From Solimonas aquatica (GTDB lineage: Bacteria; Pseudomonadota; Gammaproteobacteria; Nevskiales; Nevskiaceae): DNA of 64,000 bases. Position 1 is the first letter of the stretch, and each line of letters starts with the position of its first letter. The stretch is taken from positions 62,001 to 126,000 of the forward strand of contig NZ_FOFS01000012.1 of the NCBI RefSeq assembly GCF_900111015.1, written 5' to 3'. Below are positions 9,174 through 17,678 of the stretch, piece after piece. The notes beneath the pieces are model-generated. The model worked only from the letters and a program-made list of their open reading frames with translations. It was not told the DNA's origin and did not search any database. The position numbers and the translations under genes are program-made.

Positions 9174-11255
9174 CTAGAAGGCGTAAGCCAGGCTGAAGCC
9201 CAGATTGTCCCGATCCTGCATCAGATTGCGCGGTCCGCCGCCGGTGTAGGCCTGGTATTGCAGATTGAAGCTCAGGTTCTGCGTCAGGCGGCTTTCGAGC
9301 ATCGCGTAGGCGGTCTTGCGTCCCGCCAGGTAGTTCGGGGTATTGGCCGAGGAAATGCCCTGCACGTCGTGGAAGAACAGCAGCGCCGGCTGCAGGTTCA
9401 GGCCCCACGGCAGCTGGTCGTAGCTCAGGCGCAGCAGGGCGCGGTAGCCCCAGGCATAGCGCGAGGCAAAGCCCCGGGTCTGCTGCGTGGGATTGATGCG
9501 CAGGCTGTTGGTCTGGCCCGCCGGGTCGCCGCTGCCGTCGGCGCCGGGGCTGTGATGCGTGCGGTCGCCCGCGCCCTCCAGTTGCAGCCGGTCGAGGCTG
9601 GGGCGATCGAAGATCTGGCTGCCACTGAGTTCCAGCACCATCAGCAGCGAGTCGGCGCCGAAGGGATTCTCCCCCGAGCCCAGCTGGCGGATGCCGGTGA
9701 GCGCGGACTGGCCCACCTGGAAGCGTTCGTAGCCGCGCACCAGGGCGTTCGGCGCGATGGTCTGGCCGCGATAGCCGCTGATAAAGTCCGGCACCGAGGT
9801 GCGGTTACCGGGGATCGTGAAGGGCGCAGCATTGCCCAGGGCCTGCAGCGGAATCGGGATGTCCTGCGCCGGAAAGGCCGGCGACTCCGCGGCGAAGATC
9901 AGATCGGAGACGGCGATCTGCAACGGCATGTTCGGTCGATAGGCGTATTCGCCGGCAATCGACCAGTGCCAGAGCGTGGTGTTGAAACTGGCGCCGATCA
10001 GATCGATGTCTTCCGGGTAATCCAGGAACGGCCGCAGCGTGTCCACCGGCAAGGGCTCGCGGCCGATGGGATTGAGCGCGCTGTTGAAGCCCTGGCAGAC
10101 CAGCAGCGCGCTGGTGAAGGAGCCGGGCTGGCCCTGGCGCGTGCAGGACTCGTCGGCCGCGTAGGCGGACAGATAGGGCACGCGGCTGTGGTAGTGCAGG
10201 TAGTACAGGCCCAGCTCGGTGCCGCCGTTGAGGCCTTCGGCCAGATATTTCAGCTGCAGGCCGAACTGGCCCTGATCGCGCGGCTCGCCGTAATGCTCGG
10301 GCAGCAGATAGGCGGTGCGCGTGGAGCTGCTGATCAGGGCATTGGGCAGCGGCGGTGTGTATTGCCGCTGCGGGTCCTGCACATACTGGCCCAGGCCCAC
10401 GATCACGAACTTGCCGCCGCCCAGCACATTGCTGGTCGAGAAGAAGCTGCCGGCGGTGTCGGGCAGCAGGCGCACCGACTGCAGCTGGTAGAACAGTTCG
10501 GCGGAAGCGCCGTCGAACAGTTCGGCATTGAGCGTCAGCGCCGGCACCGGTCGCAGATACTCGTTGACCTGCGCGCCCGGCATGCGCACCACGTTGGCGT
10601 CGTAAGGGTTGATGGCGGCCAGGGTGTTGAACTGCGTCAGCGAGGCCTCGCCCCAGTTGATCAGCTGATTGCCCAGGGTGAAGCCATAGTGCTCATTGTT
10701 CCAGGCGATGAAGGCTTCGCGCCATTTGAAGCCATGCGCGAAGCGCCCGCTCAGGCCGGAAGGGCGCGGCGTGCGCGCCGGCTGATAGAGCGTGTTGCTG
10801 TGGGTCTCGGTGAAGCCGCTGTTGACCGGGTCGTAGTAGAAGATGCCGCGCAGCTTGGCCTGCCAGTCGCCGTAGCTGAGCGAGAACTTGGGCGTGAACT
10901 TGCTGGTGGCGGCGATCAGCTGATAGCGGTCGTAATTGAGATCGCCATTGTCGCCATTGATGCCGGCGTACAGACCGCGCGCGGCGATCAGCCGCTGCGT
11001 CGGCGCCATGTCGCCGCTCAGCGACATGCAGTCGTCCGCGGCGCACAAGGTCTGCTGGCCGGGAACGTCGGTCTTGCCCAGCAGATCGGCATTGCGCGCT
11101 TCGAGGCGCAGCGCGGCGCCGGCGGTGAGCAGACCGCTGAAGCTCAGCTCGGTTTCGCCGAACTGCCAGCTCAGCTCTTCAGCCTCGACGCTGGCGATGG
11201 ACAGCAGGGCCACCAAAGCCGCCATCAGCCGCAGGCTGCGGCGCATGCTGCTCAT
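9174..11255 (-). CDS. DUF1302 family outer-membrane protein
   Basis: A 693-aa predicted outer-membrane barrel of the DUF1302 family, often found with DUF1329 lipoproteins and lipid or hydrocarbon genes. The ATG at 11255 follows AGGGAGGAG and opens a signal peptide ending SIASVEA. Family blocks are visible: the N-terminal SWQFGETELSFSGLLTAGAALRLE, the middle TLGNQLINWGEASLTQFNTLAAINPYDANVVRMPG, and ELFYQLQSVRLLPDTAGSFFSTSNVLGGG. It ends in a phenylalanine (LAYAF). The divergent AraC regulator next door may control it. No DUF1329 gene is in the window, so the pair is broken here or lies elsewhere. The molecular function is not established. Confidence 0.85.
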   Translation of the reverse strand: MSSMRRSLRLMAALVALLSIASVEAEELSWQFGETELSFSGLLTAGAALRLEARNADLLGKTDVPGQQTLCAADDCMSLSGDMAPTQRLIAARGLYAGINGDNGDLNYDRYQLIAATSKFTPKFSLSYGDWQAKLRGIFYYDPVNSGFTETHSNTLYQPARTPRPSGLSGRFAHGFKWREAFIAWNNEHYGFTLGNQLINWGEASLTQFNTLAAINPYDANVVRMPGAQVNEYLRPVPALTLNAELFDGASAELFYQLQSVRLLPDTAGSFFSTSNVLGGGKFVIVGLGQYVQDPQRQYTPPLPNALISSSTRTAYLLPEHYGEPRDQGQFGLQLKYLAEGLNGGTELGLYYLHYHSRVPYLSAYAADESCTRQGQPGSFTSALLVCQGFNSALNPIGREPLPVDTLRPFLDYPEDIDLIGASFNTTLWHWSIAGEYAYRPNMPLQIAVSDLIFAAESPAFPAQDIPIPLQALGNAAPFTIPGNRTSVPDFISGYRGQTIAPNALVRGYERFQVGQSALTGIRQLGSGENPFGADSLLMVLELSGSQIFDRPSLDRLQLEGAGDRTHHSPGADGSGDPAGQTNSLRINPTQQTRGFASRYAWGYRALLRLSYDQLPWGLNLQPALLFFHDVQGISSANTPNYLAGRKTAYAMLESRLTQNLSFNLQYQAYTGGGPRNLMQDRDNLGFSLAYAF

Positions 11256-11309
11256 GTTCTCCTCCCTTGAGCCCGCGCTCATGGGCGCATGGGCATTGCT
11301 CTGCATGTG

Positions 11310-11338
11310 CTTATAACGGCGGCAGGCTGTGCAATCCA
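11310..11338 (-). promoter_or_regulatory. Candidate activator-dependent promoter of the DUF1302 gene
   Basis: On the minus strand a TATAAG -10 (11310-11315) lies 55 bp before the start. The hexamer 17 bp upstream (TGGATT) matches the -35 consensus badly, as expected for a promoter needing an activator such as the divergent AraC protein. Confidence 0.35.
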
Positions 11339-11395
11339 GACCTTGCGGGACATACTCTTGGCGCATCGGGACATCGATCTTCTGACTACAGCCGC

Positions 11396-12406
11396 ATGAG
11401 CAGCGAACCGAGCACCATCAACACCTGGGCCATCGCCCTGGTGCGCACGCTGGATGCGCGTGGCCTGGACGGGCGCGCGCTGATGCGCGACGCCGGCCTG
11501 GACCCGCAGTTGCTGGACGATCCCAATGGCCGCGCGCCGCTGTCGGGCATGTCGCGGCTGTGGCGGCTGGCGGTGCAGGCCAGCGGCGATCCCTGCCTGG
11601 GGCTGAAGGTTTCCGCCTTCGTGCAGCCGGCCACCTTCCACAGTCTGGGCCTGGCCCTGCTCGCCAGCCAGAATCTGGAAGACGCGCTGCAGCGCTGCGC
11701 GCGCTTCTCGCGCATCGTCAGCAATGTCGCCGATGTGCGCGTGGAAGATACCGGCAGCGGCATCAAGCAGGTGGTGCGCTGGCTGGCCGATACGCCGGTG
11801 GTGGAAGAAGCCATCGATCTGCTGATGGCCTCCACGGTGAAGATCGGCACCCTGCTGCTGGGTCTGGGGCCGGCGCAGCTGCCGTTTCTCAAGCTGCGCC
11901 TGCGCCGCGGCGCCACGCCCGAGATGCAGCGTGAATTCGCCGCGCATTTCGGTTGCGGGATCGAATTCGCCGCCGAGGAGAACGCGCTGCTGGTGCCTTA
12001 CGAATGGGCGCGGCGCACGCTGCCCATGGCCAATCCGCAGCTGGCGCGGCAGAGCGATCAGATCATCATGGATTATCTGTCGCGCTTCGACGCTGCGCGC
12101 CTGTCCGAGAAAGTGCGCGCCGAGCTGATCGCGCGTCTGCCGGCGGGCGAGCCTTCGCGCGCGGAGGTCGCCAGCGCCCTGCACCTGTCCGAGAAAACCC
12201 TGCAGCGGCGGCTGCGCGAGGAAGACACCAGCTACCAGCAGCTGCTCGACGAGATCCGCCAGGATCTGGCCACCAAATTCCTCGACGAGAACCGTCTCTC
12301 GGTCTGCGAGATCACCTTCCGCCTGGGCTTTTCCGACCAGAGCAGCTTCACCCGCGCCTTCCGCCGCTGGACCGGCCGCTCGCCCGGCGAGTTCCGCGCC
12401 CGCTAG
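11396..12406 (+). CDS. AraC-family transcriptional regulator (arabinose-binding-like N-terminus)
   Basis: DNA-binding activator of 336 aa, set from the ATG at 11396 (MSSEPSTINTW); longer in-frame starts would run into the divergent promoter region. The N-terminal 200 residues resemble the OruR/ArgR-type ligand-binding domain (NTWAIALVRTLDARGLDGRAL...GLKVSAFVQPATFHSLGLALLAS). The C-terminal double HTH has SEKTLQRRLREEDTSYQQLLDEIRQDLA and the hallmark ITFRLGFSDQSSFTRAFRRWTGRSPGEFR. It is divergent from the DUF1302 gene with 140 bp between, and upstream of the sulfatase/GST run. Either could be its target; the inducer is unknown. Confidence 0.92.
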   Translation: MSSEPSTINTWAIALVRTLDARGLDGRALMRDAGLDPQLLDDPNGRAPLSGMSRLWRLAVQASGDPCLGLKVSAFVQPATFHSLGLALLASQNLEDALQRCARFSRIVSNVADVRVEDTGSGIKQVVRWLADTPVVEEAIDLLMASTVKIGTLLLGLGPAQLPFLKLRLRRGATPEMQREFAAHFGCGIEFAAEENALLVPYEWARRTLPMANPQLARQSDQIIMDYLSRFDAARLSEKVRAELIARLPAGEPSRAEVASALHLSEKTLQRRLREEDTSYQQLLDEIRQDLATKFLDENRLSVCEITFRLGFSDQSSFTRAFRRWTGRSPGEFRAR

Positions 12407-12510
12407 TCAGGAACTGTCCCGCGACGCCCGGGCTTTGACCGGCACGGACAAGACGCCGCGCGCCCTGGCGGCCTAAGTTCAATCCCGATTGGGGGAGAAG
12501 GGGAAGGGGA

Positions 12511-13188
12511 ATGCTAGCCGACCGCCTGCGACGCGCTTGGATCCCCAGCGCCGTGGTTGCGGTCTCGCGCTGGCGCCAGCCGCAGCGGCTGCTTTGGGGA
12601 AAGCACAAGCCGCTGCGGCTGGAGTTGTTTTTTGCTTTTGATGATCCCTATGCCGCCATCGCCCTGCCGGGCCTGCTGCGGCTCATCGCGCAGCGTCCGG
12701 TGCAGCTGCAGCTCTATCCCTTGCTGACGCGCGGCATCGCGCAGGATCCCGCCGCGCAGGCCCGTGCCCAGCAGGCGCTGATCGACGCCAGCCGCCTGGC
12801 GCGCCGAGTGCAGCAGCCCTGGTATCGCCATGCCGCCCTGAGTGCGGAGGACTGCGCGTTTCTCGCGCACTGGTGCGAGGCTGCACGCGACCAGAGCGCG
12901 CAGCAGGCCGCGTTCGCGGCCGAGGCCCTGCAGCTGCTGTGGCAGTACAGCGAGGGGCCGCTGAATCGCCAGCCCTATGCCGAGCTGTACCGGCGTCTGC
13001 TGCACCGCGAGCCGCCGCAGGCGCAGGCCTGCATGGCGGCGCTGGCCGCCAATGCGCAGCGTCTGCTGAAAAAAGGTCACTGGGAGTCGCCGGCGCTGTG
13101 GCTGGCCGGTGAATGGTTCTTTGCGCACGAACGTCTGCCGCAGATCGCCGCGCGTCTCGACGAGCTGAACGCGCGCGTCGGCAGCTGA
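12511..13188 (+). CDS. HCCA-isomerase/DsbA-like thioredoxin-fold protein with altered active site
   Basis: A 225-aa protein of the 2-hydroxychromene-2-carboxylate isomerase/GST-kappa-like group. It is related in layout to the next gene, 9 bp downstream. The usual N-terminal F-x-F-x-S-P-Y motif, whose serine activates glutathione, reads FFAFDDPYAAIA (residues 40-51), so the serine is replaced by Asp45. The helical insert and a C-terminal thioredoxin-like end (LWLAGEWFFAHERLPQIAARLDEL) remain. The start follows a purine-rich ribosome site. It is the first gene of the plus-strand run to 16.6 kb. It may be a non-catalytic partner of the next protein or have a different chemistry. Confidence 0.65.
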   Translation: MLADRLRRAWIPSAVVAVSRWRQPQRLLWGKHKPLRLELFFAFDDPYAAIALPGLLRLIAQRPVQLQLYPLLTRGIAQDPAAQARAQQALIDASRLARRVQQPWYRHAALSAEDCAFLAHWCEAARDQSAQQAAFAAEALQLLWQYSEGPLNRQPYAELYRRLLHREPPQAQACMAALAANAQRLLKKGHWESPALWLAGEWFFAHERLPQIAARLDELNARVGS

Positions 13189-13197
13189 GACCAGGGC

Positions 13198-13806
13198 ATG
13201 CCTGCATCGCAAGTCGAGTTCTTCTTTTCCTTCCGCAGCCCGTATTCCTATCTGGCCGCGCCGCGCGTGTTCGAGCTGCCGGAGCGCTATGACATCGAAC
13301 TGGTCTGGCGCGGCGTGCGGCCGATGGCCATGCGCGGCCAGCCGCTGCCGCGCGCCAAGCAGCTCTACATCCTGCGCGATGCCGCGCGCGAGGCGCAGCG
13401 CCTGGGCCTGCCCTTCGGGCCGATCTTCGATCCCCTGGGCGAGGGCGTGTGGCGCTGCCTGTGCATCGCCGAGTACGCGCAGCGCCAGGGCCACCTCGCG
13501 GTGTTCGTGAAGCGCGCCGCGCGTGCGATCTGGGGCGAGGGCTGCGATGTGCGTCGTGACGACCGTCTGCGCGAAATCTGCGAAGCCGCCGGTCTGGTCT
13601 GGAGCGCCTGCCGTGAGGCGATCGGCAATGCCGGATACCGCCAGCGTGTGGAAGACAACACCGCGCGCCTGGCGCAGCTGGGGCACTGGGGCGTGCCGAC
13701 CCTGCATTATCAGAACCAGCTGTACTGGGGGCAGGATCGCATCGAGGATCTGGAAGGCGCGCTGCGCGCCGCCGGCCGCCTGCGCCGGGGGAGAGTGGCC
13801 GCATGA
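13198..13806 (+). CDS. 2-hydroxychromene-2-carboxylate isomerase family protein (DsbA-like)
   Basis: A 202-aa glutathione-dependent isomerase-family protein. The N-terminus VEFFFSFRSPYSYLAAPRVFEL carries the intact F-x-F-x-S-P-Y-x-Y-L motif (Ser14), followed by the helical domain. The C-terminal GVPTLHYQNQLYWGQDRIEDLEGAL contains the cis-proline loop (GVPT) of the thioredoxin fold. Relatives act in naphthalene-type aromatic breakdown, but many are of unknown substrate. It overlaps the next gene by 4 bases and sits 9 bases after its altered-site relative, so all are likely cotranscribed. Confidence 0.78.
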   Translation: MPASQVEFFFSFRSPYSYLAAPRVFELPERYDIELVWRGVRPMAMRGQPLPRAKQLYILRDAAREAQRLGLPFGPIFDPLGEGVWRCLCIAEYAQRQGHLAVFVKRAARAIWGEGCDVRRDDRLREICEAAGLVWSACREAIGNAGYRQRVEDNTARLAQLGHWGVPTLHYQNQLYWGQDRIEDLEGALRAAGRLRRGRVAA

Positions 13807-14846
13807 GACGCGCAAGCCTGCTGCTGTTGCTGCCGCTGATCGTGGCCGGCGTGCTCTATGCGCTGTGCGCGCCGCTGCTGGAGGCCGTCACCCGCCAGCG
13901 CATCGACGCCAATCTGCAACGCGTCGATGCGCGCCTGCTCGATGACGGCCGGCTGCATGTGCTGCTCTGCGGCACGGCGGCGGCGCTGCCGGATCCGGAT
14001 CGCGCCGGTCCCTGCACGGCGGTGCTCGCCGGCGGCCAGTTCATTCTCATCGACGCCGGTCCGGGTTCCTGGCGCGTGCTCGACGGCCTCAACCTGCCGC
14101 TGTCGCGACTCTCCTCGGTGCTGATCACGCATCTGCATTCGGATCACATCGGTGAGCTGGGCGAGGCCATCGAGCAGAGCTGGATCGCCGGCCGCAAGCA
14201 GCCGCTGGATGTCTACGGTCCGCCGGGCATCGAGGACGTGCTGCAGGGTTTTGCGCAGGTCTATGCGCATGATGTGGGCTATCGCGTCGCGCATCACGGC
14301 GAGACCTACATGCCCGGTGCGGCGGCGCCGGCCCGCGCCCACCCCCTGGCGCCGCCGCAGGGCACGCAGGCGCAGCGCGTGTTCAGCGCCGGCGATCTGG
14401 AGGTCAGCGTGTTCGCGGTGGATCATGCGCCGGTGGATCATGCCTATGGCTATCGCATCCGCTATCGTGGCCGCACGGTCGTGATCAGCGGCGACACCAG
14501 ACCGGCCGAGTCCGTGCGCGTGAACGCCCGGAATGCCGATCTGCTGCTGCACGAGGCGCTGTCCACGCGCTTCACCGAACGCGCCGTGCAGCGCGCGGCG
14601 GCGCTCGGGCAGGCGCGCACCGCCAAGCTCGCGCACGATGTCGGCGACTACCACACCACGCCCCTGCAGGCCGCGCAGCTGGCGCAGGCGGCGGGCGTCA
14701 AAGAACTGGTGCTCACGCATATCTTTCCGCCGCTGCCCAATGCGCTGGCGCGGCATCTGTTCCTCGAAGGCACGCGCGAGGTCTACAGCGGCAAGCTGCT
14801 GCTGGGTGAGGACGGCATGCGCTTTGATCTGTCGCCGCAGGAGTAA
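13803..14846 (+). CDS. Membrane-anchored MBL-fold metallohydrolase (RNase Z/arylsulfatase-like)
   Basis: A 347-aa metallo-beta-lactamase-fold hydrolase. An N-terminal hydrophobic segment (residues 5-25) suggests an uncleaved anchor or signal peptide, placing the enzyme in the periplasm. Metal ligands are visible: THLHSDHIGE (His110, His112, Asp114, His115), then VDHAPVDHAYGYRI and SGDTRPAE, and a late LTHIFP. This is the tRNase Z-like subgroup, whose exported members are usually annotated as MBL hydrolases or arylsulfatases. It overlaps the preceding gene by 4 bases and lies 4 bases before the Tat sulfatase, so it may act on the same substrate family, for example an ester or lactone product. 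Confidence 0.82.
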   Translation: MRRASLLLLLPLIVAGVLYALCAPLLEAVTRQRIDANLQRVDARLLDDGRLHVLLCGTAAALPDPDRAGPCTAVLAGGQFILIDAGPGSWRVLDGLNLPLSRLSSVLITHLHSDHIGELGEAIEQSWIAGRKQPLDVYGPPGIEDVLQGFAQVYAHDVGYRVAHHGETYMPGAAAPARAHPLAPPQGTQAQRVFSAGDLEVSVFAVDHAPVDHAYGYRIRYRGRTVVISGDTRPAESVRVNARNADLLLHEALSTRFTERAVQRAAALGQARTAKLAHDVGDYHTTPLQAAQLAQAAGVKELVLTHIFPPLPNALARHLFLEGTREVYSGKLLLGEDGMRFDLSPQE

Positions 14847-14850
14847 ACCG

Positions 14851-16608
14851 ATGTCGGAAGACAAACCCGCGGCGCTCAATCGCCGCGATTTCAACAAGCG
14901 TCTGGCGCTCGGTGGTGCCGCGCTGGCCGGTGCCGCGCTCGCCGGCAGTCCGCTGCAGAACGCCGCCCCGGCCGCCTTGCCCGGCGGCGCGCAGCGCCGC
15001 CCGAACATTCTGCTGATCGTCACGGATCAGGAGCGCGGCTGGAACGATCTGCCGCAGGGCCTGGGCCTGAATGCGCATGAATGGCTGCTGGAGCGCGGCA
15101 CCGGCTTCAACAATTTCCAGGTTCACACCACGCCCTGTTCGCCCTCGCGCTCCTCGATCTACACCGGCCTGCACACCCAGCACACCGGCGTGACTTCCAA
15201 CATCGGCGCGCCGCCCTTTCCCAAGCTCAAGCCGGTGCCGACCATCGGCCAGATGCTGCGCGAGCAGGGCTACTACACCGCCTACAAGGGCAAGTGGCAT
15301 CTGAGCGATGTGCCCACCGGCGTGAACGTGCGCTACGGTCCGTTCCAGAGCGCGCACGAGGCCCTGGAGCCTTTTGGCTTTTCCGACTACAGCCACAACG
15401 GCATCGCCGATGGCGCCAACTGGACCGGCTACAAGTTCGACGGCGAGATCGCCTCCGATGCCGCGCAGTGGCTCGGGCACAAGGGCACGCAGCTGGACCG
15501 GCCCTGGTTCCTGGCGGTGAACTTCGTCAACCCGCATGACATCGTGTTCTTCGATGACGACGATGGGCAGCAGGCCGATACGCGTCTGGATCGCTACTTC
15601 CTCGCGCCGCTGACGCCGCCGCCGCGCGGCGGTGTGTATGAAAAGCTCTGGGAGCTGCCGCTGCCGCGCAGCTTCTACACGGACGATCTGAAGACCAAGC
15701 CCTGGGCGCATCGCTCCTACGTGGATTTCTGCAACGATCTCTACGGCCATCTGGACCGCCGCGACGAGCGCCGCTGGCGGCATTACCAGAGCTACTACTA
15801 CAACTGCATCCGCGACGTGGACGCACATGTGCTGACGCTGCTGCAGACGCTGCAGGCTCTGAAGCTGGATCAGAACACCGTGATCATCTACACCGCCGAT
15901 CACGGCGAGATGCTGGGCGCCCATGGTCTGCGCCAGAAGGGCCCGACCATGTACAAGGAAAACGTGCGCGTGCCCTTCATCGTGCGGCATCCCGAATACG
16001 CCGGCGGCGTGATGAGCGATGCTCTGGGCGGCACCATCGATCTGGTGCCCACGCTGCTGTCGATTGCCGGCGTCTCGGACGCACAGCGCGCCGCGCGTTA
16101 TCCGCAGCTCAAGGGCGTGGATCTCACGCCGGCGCTGGCTTCCGCGAGCGCACGCACCGCGCGTGATCGATCCGGCGTGCTCTACGACTACAACACCACG
16201 CTGTACATCGATCCCGAAGGCGCGCGCACCATCATGGCCAATCATGAGGACGCCAGCTGGTGGTCGCTGTTCAAGGCCAATCTGAAAGAGGGCCGCCTGC
16301 ATCCGCGCCTGGATCAGCCGGCACTGTTTCGCGGTGTGCATGACGGGCGCTACAAGTTCGCGCGTTACTTCAAGCCGGCCGAGCATCACATTCCCAAGGA
16401 CTGGCAGACCCTGCTGGCACACAACGAGCTGGAGCTGTACGACACGCAGAGCGATCCCGACGAGGTGGTGAACCTCGCCGCGCAGCCCGAGGCGCACAAG
16501 GACTTGCTGCTGCAGCTCAACGCCAAGACCAATGCCCTGATCGCGCAGGAGATCGGCGAAGACGACGGCCGCGAACATCCGGGGCCGGATTTCATGTATC
16601 GGCTCTGA
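14851..16608 (+). CDS. Tat-exported sulfatase (arylsulfatase A/choline-sulfatase-like)
   Basis: Type I sulfatase of 585 aa that should cleave sulfate esters in the periplasm. The start at 14851 gives a Tat signal (LNRRDFNKRLALGGAALAGAALAG). Core motifs: metal site NILLIVTDQERGW (Asp59), the formylglycine motif C96-S-P-S-R100 followed by SSIYTG, GKWHLSDV, and TADHGEMLGAHGLRQKGPTMYKENVRVP near the second metal site. The C-terminal YKFARYFKP and ELYDTQSDPDEVVNLA are typical. Cys96 must be turned into formylglycine, but no maturase gene is in the window. Folding before Tat export agrees with cytoplasmic maturation. The substrate is unknown. Confidence 0.92.
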   Translation: MSEDKPAALNRRDFNKRLALGGAALAGAALAGSPLQNAAPAALPGGAQRRPNILLIVTDQERGWNDLPQGLGLNAHEWLLERGTGFNNFQVHTTPCSPSRSSIYTGLHTQHTGVTSNIGAPPFPKLKPVPTIGQMLREQGYYTAYKGKWHLSDVPTGVNVRYGPFQSAHEALEPFGFSDYSHNGIADGANWTGYKFDGEIASDAAQWLGHKGTQLDRPWFLAVNFVNPHDIVFFDDDDGQQADTRLDRYFLAPLTPPPRGGVYEKLWELPLPRSFYTDDLKTKPWAHRSYVDFCNDLYGHLDRRDERRWRHYQSYYYNCIRDVDAHVLTLLQTLQALKLDQNTVIIYTADHGEMLGAHGLRQKGPTMYKENVRVPFIVRHPEYAGGVMSDALGGTIDLVPTLLSIAGVSDAQRAARYPQLKGVDLTPALASASARTARDRSGVLYDYNTTLYIDPEGARTIMANHEDASWWSLFKANLKEGRLHPRLDQPALFRGVHDGRYKFARYFKPAEHHIPKDWQTLLAHNELELYDTQSDPDEVVNLAAQPEAHKDLLLQLNAKTNALIAQEIGEDDGREHPGPDFMYRL

Positions 16609-16685
16609 ACGCCTGAGATGAGAGCCGCCCAGCGCGAAATGGCTTTGGAACTGCGCGACACGCAGCGTTTGTCCGCCCATCTGTT

Positions 16686-16790
16686 CCCTCTCCCCTTGCG
16701 GGAGAGGGCCGGGGAGAGGGGGCGACTGCCGCCTGATCTGGCGACGCGCCCCCTCTCCCCCGACCCCTCTCCCGCGAGGGGAGAGGGGAG
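16686..16790. repeat. Pair of inverted REP/BIME-like GC-rich repeats
   Basis: Two copies of a roughly 36-base CCCTCTCCCC...GCGGGAGAGGG element (about 16686-16721 and, inverted, 16750-16790), separated by about 28 bases. Each copy is itself nearly palindromic, and the two together could fold into one long hairpin. This sequence type is a common dispersed intergenic repeat in GC-rich proteobacteria. It fills most of the 197-bp gap after the sulfatase and could stop or stabilise transcripts there. Confidence 0.8.
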
Positions 16791-16805
16791 TCAAGTGCGC
16801 GCACC

Positions 16806-17678
16806 ATGACCGCGCGCGTCAGGCTCGGGGCTCTGATCTCGCGCAGCCTGCGCGAGCCCTTGCTGCAGTTCCTGCTGGCTGGCGCGGCGCTGTTGCTCGC
16901 GCAGCACTTCATTGCGCCGGCCCTCTCCGGCACGCAAAGCCCGGCGACGCTGATCGAACTGCCGGCCGCGCAGCTCGACAGCCTGCGCGCGAGTTATCGC
17001 GAGGCTTATGGTCGCGAGCCGGATGTGCAGCAGCTGCGCGAGCTGGCGCAGCGCTGGGTAGACGATGAAATCCTCTATCGCGAAGCCCTGGCCCTGGGCC
17101 TGGATCGCGGCGATCCCATCGTGCGTCGCGAGCTGCAGCAGAAGATGCGCTTCCTGCTGGAAGACAGCACGCCCTTGCCCGAACCCAGCGAGGCCGAGCT
17201 GGCGCAGTATCTGCAGACGCATGCGCAGCGCTACGCGCAGCCGCCGCGCTACCGCTTCGAGCAGGTTTATGTGAGCCGCGAGCGCAGCGCGGAGGGTGAT
17301 GTGGCGGCGCGCGCAGCACGGCTGCAGGCCCGATTGCAGACACGGCCCGAAAACCCGCGCGGGCTCGGTGATCCGCTGCCCTTCACCGCGCCGCAGAACG
17401 CGCAGACCGCCAGCGAAATCCGCCGCCAGTACGGCAGCGCGGTGGCGCAGGCGCTGGAGACGCTGCCGCCCGGACAATGGTCGGCCCCCGTGGCCTCAGG
17501 CCTGGGCCTGCATCTGCTGCGCCTGATCGCGCGCGAGCCGGGCCGCGACGCAACCCTGGATGAGGTGCGCGCACGCCTGCGGGTGGACTGCCGGCAGGCG
17601 CAGCGCGAGGCCGCCAATCGCAAGACGCTCGAAGCCCTGCGCCAGCGCTATCGCGTGCAGCTGGCGCCGATCTCGTGA
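16806..17678 (+). CDS. Membrane-anchored PpiC-type peptidyl-prolyl isomerase
   Basis: A 290-aa parvulin-family protein, probably a periplasmic folding helper. One N-terminal membrane segment (about residues 18-38, LLQFLLAGAALLLAQHFI) is followed by a SurA/PpiD-like helical region (LRELAQRWVDDEILYREALALGLDRGDPIVRRELQQKMRFLLED). The parvulin domain follows (about 150-255), with PPRYRFEQVYVS, a GDPLPF stretch and LPPGQWSAPVASGLGLHLLRL. It is the first gene of a three-gene overlapping unit with HupE and DUF3604, which suggests it assists folding of the DUF3604 lipoprotein. The ATG directly follows the inverted repeat block, and its ribosome site is weak. Confidence 0.85.
   Translation: MTARVRLGALISRSLREPLLQFLLAGAALLLAQHFIAPALSGTQSPATLIELPAAQLDSLRASYREAYGREPDVQQLRELAQRWVDDEILYREALALGLDRGDPIVRRELQQKMRFLLEDSTPLPEPSEAELAQYLQTHAQRYAQPPRYRFEQVYVSRERSAEGDVAARAARLQARLQTRPENPRGLGDPLPFTAPQNAQTASEIRRQYGSAVAQALETLPPGQWSAPVASGLGLHLLRLIAREPGRDATLDEVRARLRVDCRQAQREAANRKTLEALRQRYRVQLAPIS

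Noticed and set aside
9153-11270. 705-codon frame antisense to the DUF1302 gene
   Set aside because: Low-complexity shadow with no recognisable domain.
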